In this document: positions 12,839 through 24,195 of the stretch, one piece after another | How positions within the stretch are numbered: position 1 is the stretch's first letter | How the letters are laid out: the number at the start of each line of letters is the position of its first letter | DNA from: Agriotes lineatus | Taxonomy: Eukaryota > Arthropoda > Insecta > Coleoptera > Elateridae | Length of the DNA stretch: 64,000 nucleotides | NCBI GenBank assembly: GCA_940337035.1 | Contig: CALNHX010007629.1 | Span: forward strand, 1 to 64,000 | Reading direction: 5' to 3' | Program-made: the position numbers and the translations under genes | The notes under the pieces: model-generated | The model's input: only the letters and a program-made list of their open reading frames with translations | Database searches by the model: none | What the model was told of the DNA's origin: nothing

Positions 12839-14040
12839 AAATTTTAAGATTAGATGGACAGTTAGCGTAATAATTAATTAAGTTGTAGGTTTCCTGCATT
12901 TTTCATGTATTTCGCGGTCTGTCGTGTATGTTTGTCGCAGGCAAAAGTATTAATTTTTCGGGGAAGCCAGGTAGTATGACTCGTTTCGCGTTGTTTATAA
13001 CCGTCATTTATGTAAACTTGACAAATGTATTGCAAATGACAGTACGTTTAAAAAACAATTGAAAAACGTTTTGGGCGGAGGTAAATTCAAGTATAGCAAC
13101 AAATTGAGGAAGTTTTAGCATCACTTCGAAGCTAGTAGCTGAAAAACTACGTCGGTTTAAGTTTCAAATTAATAGTGTCGGTTTAAGGATTGAAATTTAA
13201 AAACATGCGGAACCACTTGTGATAATAATTAAATATAACTAAAGTTAGAACCTGTTTGAACCACTGTGTAACACAAAATGTTTTGTACGTCAATTAAACA
13301 AGTTCGAAAAATATTACTATTTTTATTTCAAGAATTTGTGAATATGCGGCTTTTAAGTGAAAGGTAACGGGATCTAAATACTTGGCATGAAGTTTACGTC
13401 TAATTTGATGGTTCCTGGACATCGTGGAACTGGTACCAGCAGCAGCTAGACGATAATAACAGAACATCTTATCGACCGGCCCAATTCAAGGCTAAGCAAT
13501 GTGATCTGCAGCTATTAGCAGCAGCGTGCTCGTAGGCAGTGGCAGTGGCGTAGAACACGGTAGGAGAAATATTTTTTCTTGTGGAGTGTTTATGGTAAGA
13601 ACGTTTTAATTATTCCATTTAAGACGCAAAGTTTATAGTAATTAACGTACTAAGTAAGTGCTTTGATATTTTGTTTAAACTCCTATGAACCCATGATATA
13701 AAGGCACAATTGTTGTTTGTGATTAGAGAATGGAAACAATTTTAGTTAAATTTGCTATTTATCAACACTGAGATACAAAGTTTTACTTATTGAGTGTCAT
13801 GCTAAATCGACATCAAGTTGTTGTAAAGTAAATAAGATGTGCTTGTGATATCTTGAATAACGAAGCATCGCCCTACATTTTTCTGAGCATTTACAAAACC
13901 AGGTAAGGCAAGTATATCCCATATTTTATGTATAGTAGCAAACTCTACCTTTTATTTTTGTGTTGTCATTGTCAGTAGATAAGGGTTTCGTTAATTATTG
14001 TGTAATAATAAAAGTCAAATAAGAATATTCAAGGCAATAT
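12839..14040. other. Non-coding stretch, nothing recognised
   Basis: AT-rich sequence with a somewhat GC-richer patch at 13420-13560 containing CAGCAG runs. No open frame longer than about 60 codons, no terminal repeats and no domain were seen. The patch could be an untranslated exon, but no splice signals are convincing. Confidence 0.4.
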
Positions 14041-14059
14041 AGAGGAGATGGATGGGCAA

Positions 14060-14890
14060 TGGATACTGCCGCATCTCGACTTCCATGTCTGTCGATCTTA
14101 CCAGTCGTCAGTCATTTTTGTAGTTCGATTTTGTTACTTACCATCGGTATCGCAGTTCTTCTGTTCCATATATTCTCATTTCACACATCATCAAGCCGGT
14201 ATAATATTCTGCATGTTCTTCATGTCCTTCGAGTGTTTGCCCGTTTCTATTAGAAACTAGGATTCGCATTTGTAAGTAATTCATGCTCCAGTATTTAAAG
14301 GCTTCTTGAATATATATCATAAACAAGGTAGGGGATAGGAAGCATCCTTGCTTTAACTCTTTAGAGGTCTCAATTAACATTCCCTGTTTCACAACACTAT
14401 GTGCATTTTTGTGCACGTTATTATAGGTACATCGTTTATTCCACTTTTTTGTAGTACTTCAAACAGTCTAGATTAGTACGCTGTCCTATGCCCCTTCCAA
14501 GTCCACGAATATAACGTGCGTACTTAAATTTCTTGAAATGCGTTTTTCAATTAACTTCCTAATGACGAATATATTATTCGAACAGGATCTTCAAGCGCGG
14601 AATCCACTCTGCTGCTCAGTATCTGTGATCTCTTATTCGATACGATTTTTTTTAATTTTGCTATATAACCTCCCAGTAGAGTTAGTTGCGCTTATGCCCC
14701 CATAATTTCACATTATTTTGTATTTCCTTTCTTATGTATTGGGCTGAGATATGCGATATTGTTAAATATCTGAGCCAGTCTTTCTGGTAATACTTTCGGT
14801 ACTTATTTCACTAACTCTATCAGGATGTCGCCCGTTCTGGTGCTTCACTATTCTAATTTCCTGTGTTGTTAGACTGTCTAACGAAGGATG
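14060..14890 (-). pseudogene. Decayed LINE reverse transcriptase fragment
   Basis: Reading the minus strand across frames gives the conserved order of a non-LTR reverse transcriptase. A fingers stretch near 14740-14830 reads PERLAQIFNNI then YLSPIHKKGN. It is followed by RLYSKIKKNRIE, then TDTEQQSGFRA near 14600-14630 (the EQSGFR motif), then a VIFVDLEGA-like segment, then a 92-codon frame at 14138-14416 containing KELKQGCFLSPTLFMIYIQEA, which matches the RQGCxLSPxLFxIYI motif. At least three frame changes and several stops make it non-functional. Family level is LINE; the clade cannot be fixed by eye. It lies on the same strand as the endonuclease piece at 17.9-19.0 kb, but downstream of that piece and separated from it by 3 kb. 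Confidence 0.7.
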
Positions 14891-15512
14891 GACGAAGGGT
14901 GGCCCTTACCTGTTGGCAAAAGTTGTATTAGGTATTTTGACAGCTAGTAAATATCGGCCTAGGTTGGCTAACTAGTCGAGAGGGTCGGGGTTCCAGCAAA
15001 GCTGCAACAAAACTATGGGAGAGGGCTCCAGGTCCTCGACGTAGACAAATCCTTGGGTCGGACCTCCCCAAGGTCAGAGATATACCACGCAAATCAAAAT
15101 AACAGCAGAACCAATAACTAGTAACAATATTTATTTGAAATATGGTTCTATAGTGCAACAATCAATATCAGCAAACTCATACAAAACACATACCACCAAT
15201 ATACATAATAAAACAAATCAACAACCAATATAAAACTATCACAGCCAATACATAATAAACACCGATACATATCACAACCAATACAAATTATCACAAATAA
15301 ATATCACAAGTAAATATCATAAGTTGACCTATATAAGCAACGAATAGTGCTAAGTAAAGCTAAATCAGCCAGAAGGGCTTAGATACTTAGTAATCGCCTA
15401 GATAGTGTTCAGATCCTATACCAATCAATTAAACGCAGTAGCATGTCTAATCATAAATACAGTGGCCATCACTGTGAAGCGGAGATCGACACAACACGTG
15501 GCATGACTACAT
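14890..15512. other. Unassigned repeat-like stretch
   Basis: Rich in CAATA/ACCAATA words (15180-15330). On the minus strand it has an AATAAA signal in CAAATAAATATTG near 15128-15140, a combination common in retroelement LTR or 3'-terminal sequence. No paired LTR was found, so no element is called. Confidence 0.3.
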
Positions 15513-15514
15513 AT

Positions 15515-16289
15515 CAGGGCCGGCCTAAGAGCAAAATGCTGTGTGTGCAATAATGAGTTTTGGCGCCCCTTACAATGAAAATGGGTACAGAAAACCTTCC
15601 AAAAAATGGTATGAGTGCTCTATAACTGAAATTTGTCGGAACTTAATACCGGAAGTTGACATTTTAAAGGGATTAAAAAAAAAATAAAACTAGTAATAAA
15701 TAGTAAATATTAAAGTACCTTTTCATCGTTTTTATTTTTTTAAATGATTTCTTCTAGTACTAATTCTTTTAACTAACTGACTTTTTCAAGCTTCAATAGG
15801 CGTGCTGTACTGTACTTGTGTAAAGAGCAAACTCCTAACAAATTCTTTTATGCAGTTTATTGTTTTGTCAGGTAGAAAACAACAGACACATTTTTCTACT
15901 GCCACAACAGTTTTATTTGATTTAACATTTCAGTTTAAATATATTATTATTACAAAAAGTTACGTCAGTACATTAGAAAAAGTACGAAAATGTTCAGAAA
16001 TATAAACTGGGATTCACTTTTCTTTGTGACTTAACTATCTATCTACAATTATTCAGTTCTGTCAAAACAACGGAGCGGAGCGCTTGGAGCCAGTCTCTTT
16101 TCTGTACTTTCAACCAACATTTTATTTATTGAACCAAAATTATTAATATATTCAAATGGCTAATTTGCATTCAAAATTAAAGTACCTACATAAAAATTAA
16201 ATTGTTTACCATATTGTGTTTTATACTTTTTTCTTATTTCGGCGCCCCTCCCAAAATCGCATGTGTGCACACGTCTTAGGCCGGCCCTG
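15515..16289. mobile_element. Non-autonomous hAT-like element, about 775 bp
   Basis: The left end reads CAGGGCCGGCCTAAGA and the right end, complemented, reads CAGGGCCGGCCTAAGAC. The inner borders repeat TGTGTGCA and GGCGCCCC in inverted order. The word GACTACAT occurs at both edges (15505-15512 and 16289-16296), consistent with an 8-bp target duplication whose exact phase is blurred by two bases. CAGGG ends and an 8-bp duplication are hAT hallmarks. The interior has no transposase: a 67-codon plus-strand frame at 15802-16005 resembles nothing known. Confidence 0.7.
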
Positions 16290-17870
16290 ACTACATTAAC
16301 CTACGATCGAAACCAAAGAAAGCTTTAAATACTCAACTATACTCCGTTAAGCAGAGTGCAAAACAAAGGGGTGCGAATAACGCAAGCAGAAAGTATGGCC
16401 AACGTTCAATCCCGACAGTTGGCTCAATAAATTGACTTTACTTCACATCTAAATTTATATGGGGCGGTACCAGCAGGGGTGCTAGGTCCTATAAGAAATT
16501 CATAGGGTGTTCTCTGAAGCTCTAAGTCAGTACTTGCGGTCATCCTAAATCCTAAACTCGACTAAAAAATTCAAAAACGGGCAGCTAGTTAAACTCGATA
16601 AAAGTCCCGTAATCGGCATCATAGCCACGGCAGTTTTGACATGTCTAAATAGCAAACACAAACTGACAGCGAGGTTAATGCACTACACGATGTTACGTAC
16701 AATTAAAGTGATTACAAGAGCAGCCGCAACGCAAATCAAAGCAATCTAAACATGGCTGCTAAGCACACGGGTAAGTAACCCAATTAATCCAATATCTATG
16801 ACAAGTAAGCACCAAAAATTGACGCAAAATACTAATATAGCAGTTCAAAAGGTCACACTAATCAATTCAAATTAACATACAATACAAACTAAAACACTAC
16901 AAAACCTCATATTCACACGACACGTGGGGGCCGAGCTGCTGGAGGAGATGTAATAACCAGGAACGCTGGCAAGGACACGACGGCCTTGCCCCAGGCCGCA
17001 GATGGCCCTCAGCATGGGCTAATGGGCAGCGCTCGCAGGAGGAACGACAGCAAATCTAGGTTGCAGAGACAGGCGGCCAGGCGGCCTGTAAAGCACCGCA
17101 TGATCCAGGCATAACCAATTACACCAATACGAATAGAACCAATCCAGGTAAAAACGCATTTTCAGGGCGGAAAAATAAAAGGCTAAAAATACACATTTTC
17201 CAGGTAGATTACGGCGTTAAAGAGAGAAAACCGTAGGCAACTACCAACTACTAACCTTAAGGTGTAATAAAGCCAAATCGTTCAGTCAAGCGTGAGAAGA
17301 AAGGCCGTCAACCAAATCCGTCTGTGACCAAACGAATGCCGGCGATATAACCCAAAACACCGGAACATTCAAAAGGGGTTGCAATGCCTCTCATATCCTT
17401 CGTAAAATGAAGTTAGCCACCATGGAGCGATCCAACTTACACAAAACAAGACTCGCCAGGAAGTGGCCGAAAAATTTCCCAAAAGTTCCAAAAATTGGGC
17501 CAACAGAAAAACTGAGGAATGCAGAGTGTGCTTTAAACTGATAAAGACAGAGCTGTTCCTTATTCAAAATTAATAATTATGTTAATAGGGAAAATTATTG
17601 TATTTTCACGAAATAAATGCCAATTGCGAAATCTAATGAATTATTTCAACTATTGCATGCAAAACGACCAAATGAGCGTAACAACTGTCTACGTCTACTG
17701 TTGCATTCCAATTCTTATTTCCATCCTCGCTTTAAAAGTGACTCTGCTTTCGATAAGCATTATTCTATTATTCCAACTGGCACTATATTACACTTGTTCT
17801 TAGTACCCCTTCTAAGATTCTTAATAGTGTCCTAAGCTTCTCATGTCTTTGCACCTCGCCTCTTCGTCGC
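16290..17870. other. Unassigned stretch, no gene supported
   Basis: Sequence composition changes to A-rich with a GC-richer island at 16920-17110. A short frame beginning ATGGCTGCTAAGCACACGG at 16752 runs into a GTAAGT at 16771, which looks like a tiny first exon, but nothing downstream joins to it. Small overlapping frames at 17579-17835 are not convincing. Confidence 0.35.
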
Positions 17871-17879
17871 ATTTATACT

Positions 17880-19020
17880 TCCACATCTTGCTTTTTCGTT
17901 TGATCTCTTCATTTTTAACATTTACCAAGGCATATGGCTTCCTATCTTTACTCTCGTATGTTCTGAGTCAAGTTTAATACCAATCTTTGTTAATCTCTCT
18001 ATTGGACCCTTGGACCACCATTTAGGTTGTTCTATTTCCGGGTTCTTCTCCCCACGCCTCCATTGGGGCACTGTGTATAATTCTTTTGACGTTCTCGTAC
18101 ATTTTTCCTACGTTTCACTCTTGAGATGCTTTCCGTTTGGTTGTTAATAGTAACTGATATAAGAATTTAACAAAATCTTATCTGAGAAATCTGTGTTACA
18201 CCTTACTGTTTCCATAAATTTTATTTCATTGTTGCTCTATGCTCAAGAAATATCTCCGCTTTTACCATGCACTGATTCGAACCGCATTCAGGACCCCGGA
18301 AAGCTCTAACGTATGTTATTCTTCTTTTAGATTTCAGTCGAAGGATGATGTAATCTACTCTTGAAGGTAATTTTCTAGTCATCTGGCGCTATGTATATTT
18401 ATGTATCCTTTTATGTGAGAACCCATTTATGATCTTCAAGACCAACTTTCACATAATTCAATCATTCTTTGACCGTTGTCGTTTACAATTTCTTCATATA
18501 TGTCTCCATTGCTGTCACTGCTGCCAGTTCTTCCATTTAAATCACCCATCTCGAAAATTTATGGCCGATAGAACACTTGTCAGTTTGGTCTAAAATATAT
18601 CTTTCACTAACTCTACTGAACCGTCAGTAAGTGCATGGACCCCTGTCATAACAATTTCGTGTCCTTTAACATCCAGTTCCATCTTAATTATCCCCTATTT
18701 CCCAGTTTCTAATATGCTTTTTCGATCTTCGATGGATTGCTATGGAGATCCCTTTGGTACACTTTCATTCTTGTTCAACTCACTATAAAAACGAATATAT
18801 GGTTCTATTATCTGATTTCATTTTCCATTGTTTTTCGCTTCTGTGAAAACGAAAATATCTGCTTTAATGTTATCTATTTATCTGAAACTTATTTTTCTAT
18901 TGGTCTTGCGATCTTGTATATTCCATGCTGCATTTTCATTGTTTGTTTCCGTTACCCATTTCATCTTTGATTGCGTTCGCCCTTGTTCCGAGACAAAATA
19001 TTGAGATGTTTAGCATATGT
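17880..19020 (-). pseudogene. Decayed LINE endonuclease and linker region
   Basis: On the minus strand, upstream to downstream: IKMELDVKGHEIVMTGVHA then KDIF then LTSVLSAINF (about 18540-18690), followed by MGDLNGRTGSSDSNGDIYEE and NGQRMIELCESW (about 18450-18550). This matches the GDFNxRxG motif of apurinic-type LINE endonucleases. A YIIL-type stretch after RVDY (about 18340) is the expected continuation. Further on, EQPKWWSKGPIERLTKIGI (about 17965-18040) is the WW linker before the reverse transcriptase. Frameshifts and stops break it throughout. It is probably the 5' half of a LINE of the same broad type as the RT piece at 14 kb. Confidence 0.7.
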
Positions 19021-19297
19021 TTGACTTTGTTCCGAATACTTGGGTGCTGATCCAACACTCCAACCCTCAATCTGAACGGCTACGCCAGTTTCTATTTCAC
19101 GGAGAGAATCTTATTTCTCCCTGCCCTTCGACACTGCTTGCCGTGCCAGCGAGTTTTACCCAATCCCCATGGGGGAGCACCCGATGGAGGTAACTGGCAA
19201 ATCCCTACCCGGGGATATCTAGGTTATTTTCCATCCGCTGGAAGAATAAGAACATCGTAACCTGGCCACCATCTTCCCCAAAGTGCAATCAATCACC

Positions 19298-20424
19298 TCT
19301 ATACCTTTTCAACTTCAAATTGGGACTAATCAATTTCAAAATGGGAGTAAACAATATCAAAATAAGAATAAACAATTTCAAAATGGGAATAAACAACTGC
19401 AAAATGAAATAAACAATTTCAATTTGAGAATAAACAACTTCAAATTGGAAGTAATCAATTTCAAATTGGGAATAAACAATTTCAAATTGGGACTTATCAA
19501 TTTCAAATTGAGAAAAGATTTTTGTTAACGGTATAGTCTTTGGAAAATGGCAATTACATGGTTGTGACAGGACAGAATTAATTATTGCTAGTTGTTGCTG
19601 AAGTTCATTAATCTTATAATATACAAAATACCGTACATCAAGAAAGTGGATGCTGACAATGTAAAGAAGCAGATTCGCGCGTTATACAATAATAATGGAG
19701 ACTGGAAAGCTCTTGCAGATACATTGAATGTCAAGAAATCGACCGCCTATCGAATCGATGGGTGAAACACCAACTATATATATATAGAGGGAGAAGAGAA
19801 AAAACGTGGAAGAAAGAGAAGTAGCAAATTACTGTATGAACATCACCTATTTATGGAAGAGCGCATTCAAAAAAATCCTAAAATTACTTCGAAAGAAATT
19901 AAGATAAAAATACAAAACAGTTATCATATTGAGGTATGGGCGATGCTCATATAGTAATTTGCTTCTTCTCCCTCTTGTTGATGTTTCGCCCATCGATAGG
20001 CGCTCGATTTCTTGACATTCAATATATCTGCAAGAGCTTTCCAGTCTCCATTATTATTGTATAAGCGTGAATCTGCTTCTTTACATTGTCAGCATCCACT
20101 GTCTTCATGTACGGCTTTTTTATATTATTAGATTAATGAGCACCAGCAACAACTAACAATAATTAATTCTGTCCTGTCACAACCATGTAATTGTCATTTT
20201 CTATAGACTATACCGTTAACAAAAAGCTTTTCTCAATTTGAAATTCATTAGTCCCAATTTGAAATTGTTTATTCCAATTTGAAGTTGATTAGTCCCAATT
20301 TGAAGTTGTTTATTCTCAAATTGAAATTGGTTATTTCATTTTGAAACTGTTTATTCCCATTTTGAAATTGTTTGTTCCCACTTTGAAGTTGTTTAGTCCC
20401 AATTTGAAGTTGAAAAGGTATAGA
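19298..20424. mobile_element. Foldback element with tandem-repeat arms and duplicated transposase N-terminus
   Basis: The ends read TCTATACCTTTTCAACTTCA and, inverted, TGAAGTTGAAAAGGTATAGA. Each arm starts with about ten degenerate 20-bp repeats of the type CAATTTCAAATTGGGAATAA (19310-19515; inverted at about 20225-20415). It continues with matching unique sequence including TTAACGGTATAG, ACATGGTTGTGACAGGACAG and a coding segment. The fold closes around 19850-19955. No matching target duplication was seen at the edges. Tandem repeats inside long inverted arms recall the foldback (FB) design. The element carries part of a transposase gene twice, once in each arm. Confidence 0.75.
19640..19945 (+). 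pseudogene. Helix-turn-helix N-terminal fragment of a DNA transposase (left-arm copy)
   Basis: The plus strand reads VDADNVKKQIRALYNNNG then DWKALADTLNVKKSTAYRI, a classic helix-turn-helix, followed by a stop. It then continues after a small frame change with RGRKRSSKLLYEHH, FMEERIQKNPKITSKEIK and IKIQNSYHIEV. This is the two-part DNA-binding domain of Tc1- or IS630-like transposases; no catalytic DDE/D region follows. An inverted copy of the first part lies at about 19980-20115 on the minus strand, so both arms of the foldback hold it. The fragment cannot be a working transposase. Confidence 0.65.
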
Positions 20425-23240
20425 ATTCTAGAGATAGTTAGTTGTTGTTGTATCGTATGGCTTGTGGTGGGAAGCCTGGTGAGTTTCCAGGTTGCGCGAG
20501 CGCGTCTGGCGTAACCTAACGACTGTAACCGAAATGACAACCGGGACCGACGGTTTAACGTGCTCTTCGAGGCACGGTTCGCTGCGATTTTACGTGGTTT
20601 GTGCCCATGTTTATGTACCTATTCTTATTATGGTATAATTTAATAATATTATTAGGTTGTTATTTAAATAAATGACTGTATCATCTCAAAGCGTTGGGTT
20701 TTCTACACCCTAGCAAATATGATTGAATGTATAACTATAAGCAATACATTTGCTATTTAGATAATGATCGTGGTTTTTAGGTTTTTAAAAGTAATTGCTT
20801 TAGCCACCGCTTGTTTATCCAATGGGACAGTTACAAAATTAGATATTTTAACTGATGGGGACAAGTTCACAAACATGCTGCTCTAACCTCACAAGTTATC
20901 AAAACAAGTTGGCTTCGTATTAATAATTACGTAAGAGTGTGTTGTCGAAATGATGTAACAAACGTTAAGTAAATAGAGGCCACAACAAAATACTCACGAT
21001 ACCAAACTGTGATAACAGCAAGTCCCACTACGGACAGGGGCTCCTCTTTTTCTCTATTGCTCTGCTGTAACAAGCCAGATCCCCCTTGAATCGCCGCCGG
21101 CAGCTTGCACCACTCCAAAACTGCTTACAACTCCGTCTTGTACCAGTCCTAGCGCTGCGTACTGCTCAGCACGAATGTCGCTGCCTCCTTCCCACTTCTA
21201 GGGCTATGCTAACCTTGCAACAGCTCCAAAAACTGTCACAAAAATACCAGCTACCGCTCAACGTACTATTCAACACTTTTTAAAGCTCCTGCAGGGGTGC
21301 AACGAATCAAAGCAACCATTCTACACTCTACAGCCTACCCAAAAGACACTGCACTAACAATACTCTTACAACACTGAATTGGAAAAAGTTTCATTTATTC
21401 ACGTTTAAATGGATTATTTGTGAGGAAGCCAAAATAACACACCTCATAGCTTGGCTTCGCTTCCCCTTGCTCCTTTGTTTCTTCTTCTTAGATTGTTATT
21501 CATATAGATTTTATGTTTCAATCAAGAAATTATTAACTCAAAGTCAATGCTATTCGTAACATTGAAATGTTATTAATAGCTATCATAATTTTAGAGGCTT
21601 TAAAGGTGTTCCTTGCAGTTGCTCAGTAGAAACAGTCACAGTCTGATGCAGTTTGTATATGTCAATTAAAATGTCTTAGTTTTAAGATTAGCATTTGTAA
21701 TTAGGACCTATTTATATATTTTTTTATGCACTTATACAGATTTGAAACAGTCGAGTACTAACAAGATGTCAGCAGCACTTACTTTTTTCATCCCATTCAA
21801 ATGAAAGGATTTTTTTTCTTTCCAGCAACAGGGTTTTGATACATTTCGAGCAATTTATTAATATTAGGTACTTGCTATTGGTACAAAAAATACAGCGATA
21901 ATTGCATCATGTCACCTTGTAACGGGATGTTGCAATATGCTCTTTTTGGAAATTCGAAAAGAGCACAGAATTAATTTTATAGAATGGATAACTTAAATAC
22001 GTCAGCTATACAAGTACACTTTAAAGGACTACCGTACTAAACCAGATGTCAGATTTTGACAAACACAACGCGATTAAGTGAGCACTCCACATTATATCCA
22101 TCCTCATCCTAGCCTAAATAAGCTCTATCGCTTCAGCTGCAATCGATTTTCTACTGCATGGCAAGCCGAATTGAACACCCATTTGGCACGGAAACACTTT
22201 ACAATAGAGAAAAATTCAACGTTCAAAATATATTATTCTGAATCGCAATAATTCAATTTACATTAAAACACGTTGAAAGTATGGTAATGCAGTAGGTATC
22301 CACGGTTATTTAGAGCAGGATTATACGATTTACTTCATCCCACTTCCTAACCGTAAATTTCGACTCGTATCGCATTAACATTTTAACCTCCAACTAACAA
22401 TAATAATAAAATGAAAATGCCTTTGACCCTTGTCACATAGAGTTTGCACATCGTTTTAATATTTTCGCACGAATACATTGAACTTAAGCTGATTATTACA
22501 ATATCTTTTCAGATTTACATAGTTCACATTGACATATTTCGGCTTTTGTGGTTTAGTAAAGCACGGATTAATGTTGAAAACTGCTTTAATAAGACAGAAA
22601 AGGTCCTTCTAATTCATAACATATCACACATCACACTAATATACTTCGGGTTGGCGAGTTGGACTTCCGATCGTGTATCCAGAAGAGGTTTTTATTTTCT
22701 TCGAAGTTTTCCGAGCAATATACAATCGAAATAATATCAACTTACCAAGCACGTTTCGTCTACTGCTGACAAAATACTCTTATTGCTGAAACAATATTTA
22801 ATGCTTTGTTTGGGGTTAAAACCCGAACTGACGTAGCGCAATTTATAGCGACCGCAATCAGCACATTTATACAACCTGCGCCTCGGAAGTACACCCCGCC
22901 TTTAATTCCGAATCAAAACAAAGCCTCGGCAAGGGTTTCTTAACTGTTCTTTATTCTGAGAAATGGAAGCCCTAGTAGAACATGCTACGTAAAAATTACC
23001 TTGACTTTTATGATCAATGTGCTAGTGTAAAGTTTTATCGTATTTACTTTAAAGCCCGCACCGGAAATTGAATAGGGAGTATGTTTTATTTACATCGTGC
23101 CTCCATAACAGAAATGTATGGGATCATAACGTTACTAATGTAAATAGCTAGTCCACGCATTCAGTGGGTGCATTTATTCAATTCATCATAATCATCGCTT
23201 TGAGGGAAACGTTAAATGATGCAATTGCACTATTAAATAA
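20425..23240. other. Unassigned stretch; SINE-like scrap near 20500
   Basis: Around 20505-20580 the sequence contains GACAACCGGGACCGACGG and TTTAACGTGCTCTTCGAGG, wording I associate with arthropod interspersed repeats, but no box-A/box-B pair was established. A patch at 21050-21370 is less AT-rich and has a 65-codon frame with no recognisable content. The rest is AT-rich with no genes or repeats that I can support. Confidence 0.35.
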
Positions 23241-23243
23241 TTA

Positions 23244-23727
23244 CTAGCAGTCCAGTAAGACAAATGTCTCATTTAAAAAACAAAAAAGACCGTTTTTCAA
23301 ATAGAATGCGTATTAAATAAAAACTGTACCCAGACCTGGAAGGTGTCAAAGTGGTTGCCTAACCGATCGAGGTTTGAAGGCGCAGAGGGCATCGGAACAT
23401 TCTGGAAGCTGCCAAAGTGGTTGCCTAACCGATCGACGCTTTAAGGCGCAGAGGGTCGCAGCTCCGTTTGGCTGCTGAAACAGTTTTTATTTAATACGCG
23501 TTCTATTTGAAAAACGGCCTTTTTTGTGATTTCTCGAAAACCGGAAGTGTCACGTGACTGAAATTCGGTTCCTGACCTGACATGACCATTCCAAACATAT
23601 AACTTTTATAACTTTTTTCTCTATCTCTTACGGTTTGGCTGCTGTAATAGCGTCCCGGACAGACAAAACGGCGTCCCAGACAGACAAACCTGCGTCCCAG
23701 ACAGACACGTCTAATAGATAAAGGATG
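23244..23727. repeat. Interspersed repeat family, copy A (with a hairpin insertion)
   Basis: Shares its start (TACTAGCA, then CCAGTAAGACAAATGTCTCA), middle (CCGGAAGTGTCACGTGACTG, GAAATTCGGTTCCTGACCTG, CCATTCCAAACATATAACTT) and end (GTCTAATAGATAAAGGATG) with copy B at 57336-57613. Towards the right end it has three tandem CGTCCCAGACAGACA-type units (about 23650-23708). It is non-coding. A second palindromic element sits inside it at 23282-23525. Superfamily unknown: no inverted terminal repeats were found, and the end does not fit the Helitron CTRR rule. Confidence 0.65.
23282..23525. mobile_element. Hairpin element with 45-bp inverted ends and a 66-bp internal duplication
   Basis: The left arm (23282-23326) and right arm (23481-23525) are inverted copies: CCGTTTTTCAAATAGAA on the left, TTCTATTTGAAAAACGG on the right. 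Between them two units of 66-bp period begin at about 23336 and 23402, both containing AAAGTGGTTGCCTAACCGAT and AAGGCGCAGAGGG. It is absent at the matching place in copy B of the host repeat, so it is either an insertion or a variant of the repeat's left part. It is non-coding. Confidence 0.6.
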
Positions 23728-23987
23728 TTTTTTTAGAACAATATTTGGGAGTTTAACTTTAAAAAATATAAAAAATATCTTGATTTGTTTTTGTTCAAAT
23801 TGTTCGTACATGGTATCAGTGTAATGATTTTTTTCATCTTCAGCATGCAATACACAAACATTGTCTCTAATGTTAAGTAAAGAGCTTTCAATAGGCGTAG
23901 CACTACATCAACGTGACATCAAGTTATAGATTGAAATGTTCACACTCTTATTAAGGTAATGAACTTATGCTCTCTACAATATTTGTA

Positions 23988-24195
23988 TTATTTTACATAA
24001 TTTCCTTTAAGTGCAATGCATTTTTCCATCTTGTTAGCAATGCTATTATGCCACTTTTAAATTCAATGGGTAAAAAATGTCCGTCCTTTCAAATCTTTTT
24101 TTAAGTGTCCAGATATGTAAAATTTCAAAAGCGCTAAATCCAGCAAATAGGGGTGGTAAAACGGAAATTCAAGACCACAGTTATAGATTTCCGTT
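23988..24195 (-). pseudogene. C-terminal fragment of a mariner-like transposase
   Basis: One minus-strand frame reads NCGLEFPFYHPYLLDLA (equivalent to the mariner HPPYSPDLAP block that holds the third catalytic Asp), then FYISGHLKKDLKGRTFF, two stops, and KWHNSIANKMEKCIALKGNY followed by VK and a stop at 23988. The order and spacing match the last 70 or so residues of mariner transposases. Only the tail is present, with two in-frame stops, so it is dead. No inverted terminal repeat was found close by. Confidence 0.65.

Noticed and set aside
16690..16775. First exon ATGGCTGCTAAGCACACGG followed by GTAAGT
   Set aside because: Only six or seven codons, no promoter signal and no downstream exon found. 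The motif is short enough to occur by chance.
14890..17560. A second LTR retrotransposon or solo LTR
   Set aside because: A possible polyadenylation signal and U5-like sequence near 15.1 kb were seen, but no repeated partner, polypurine tract or coding region.
23650..23727. Helitron 3' end
   Set aside because: The repeat ends in GATAAAGGATG without a CTRR terminus or the expected short hairpin just before it.
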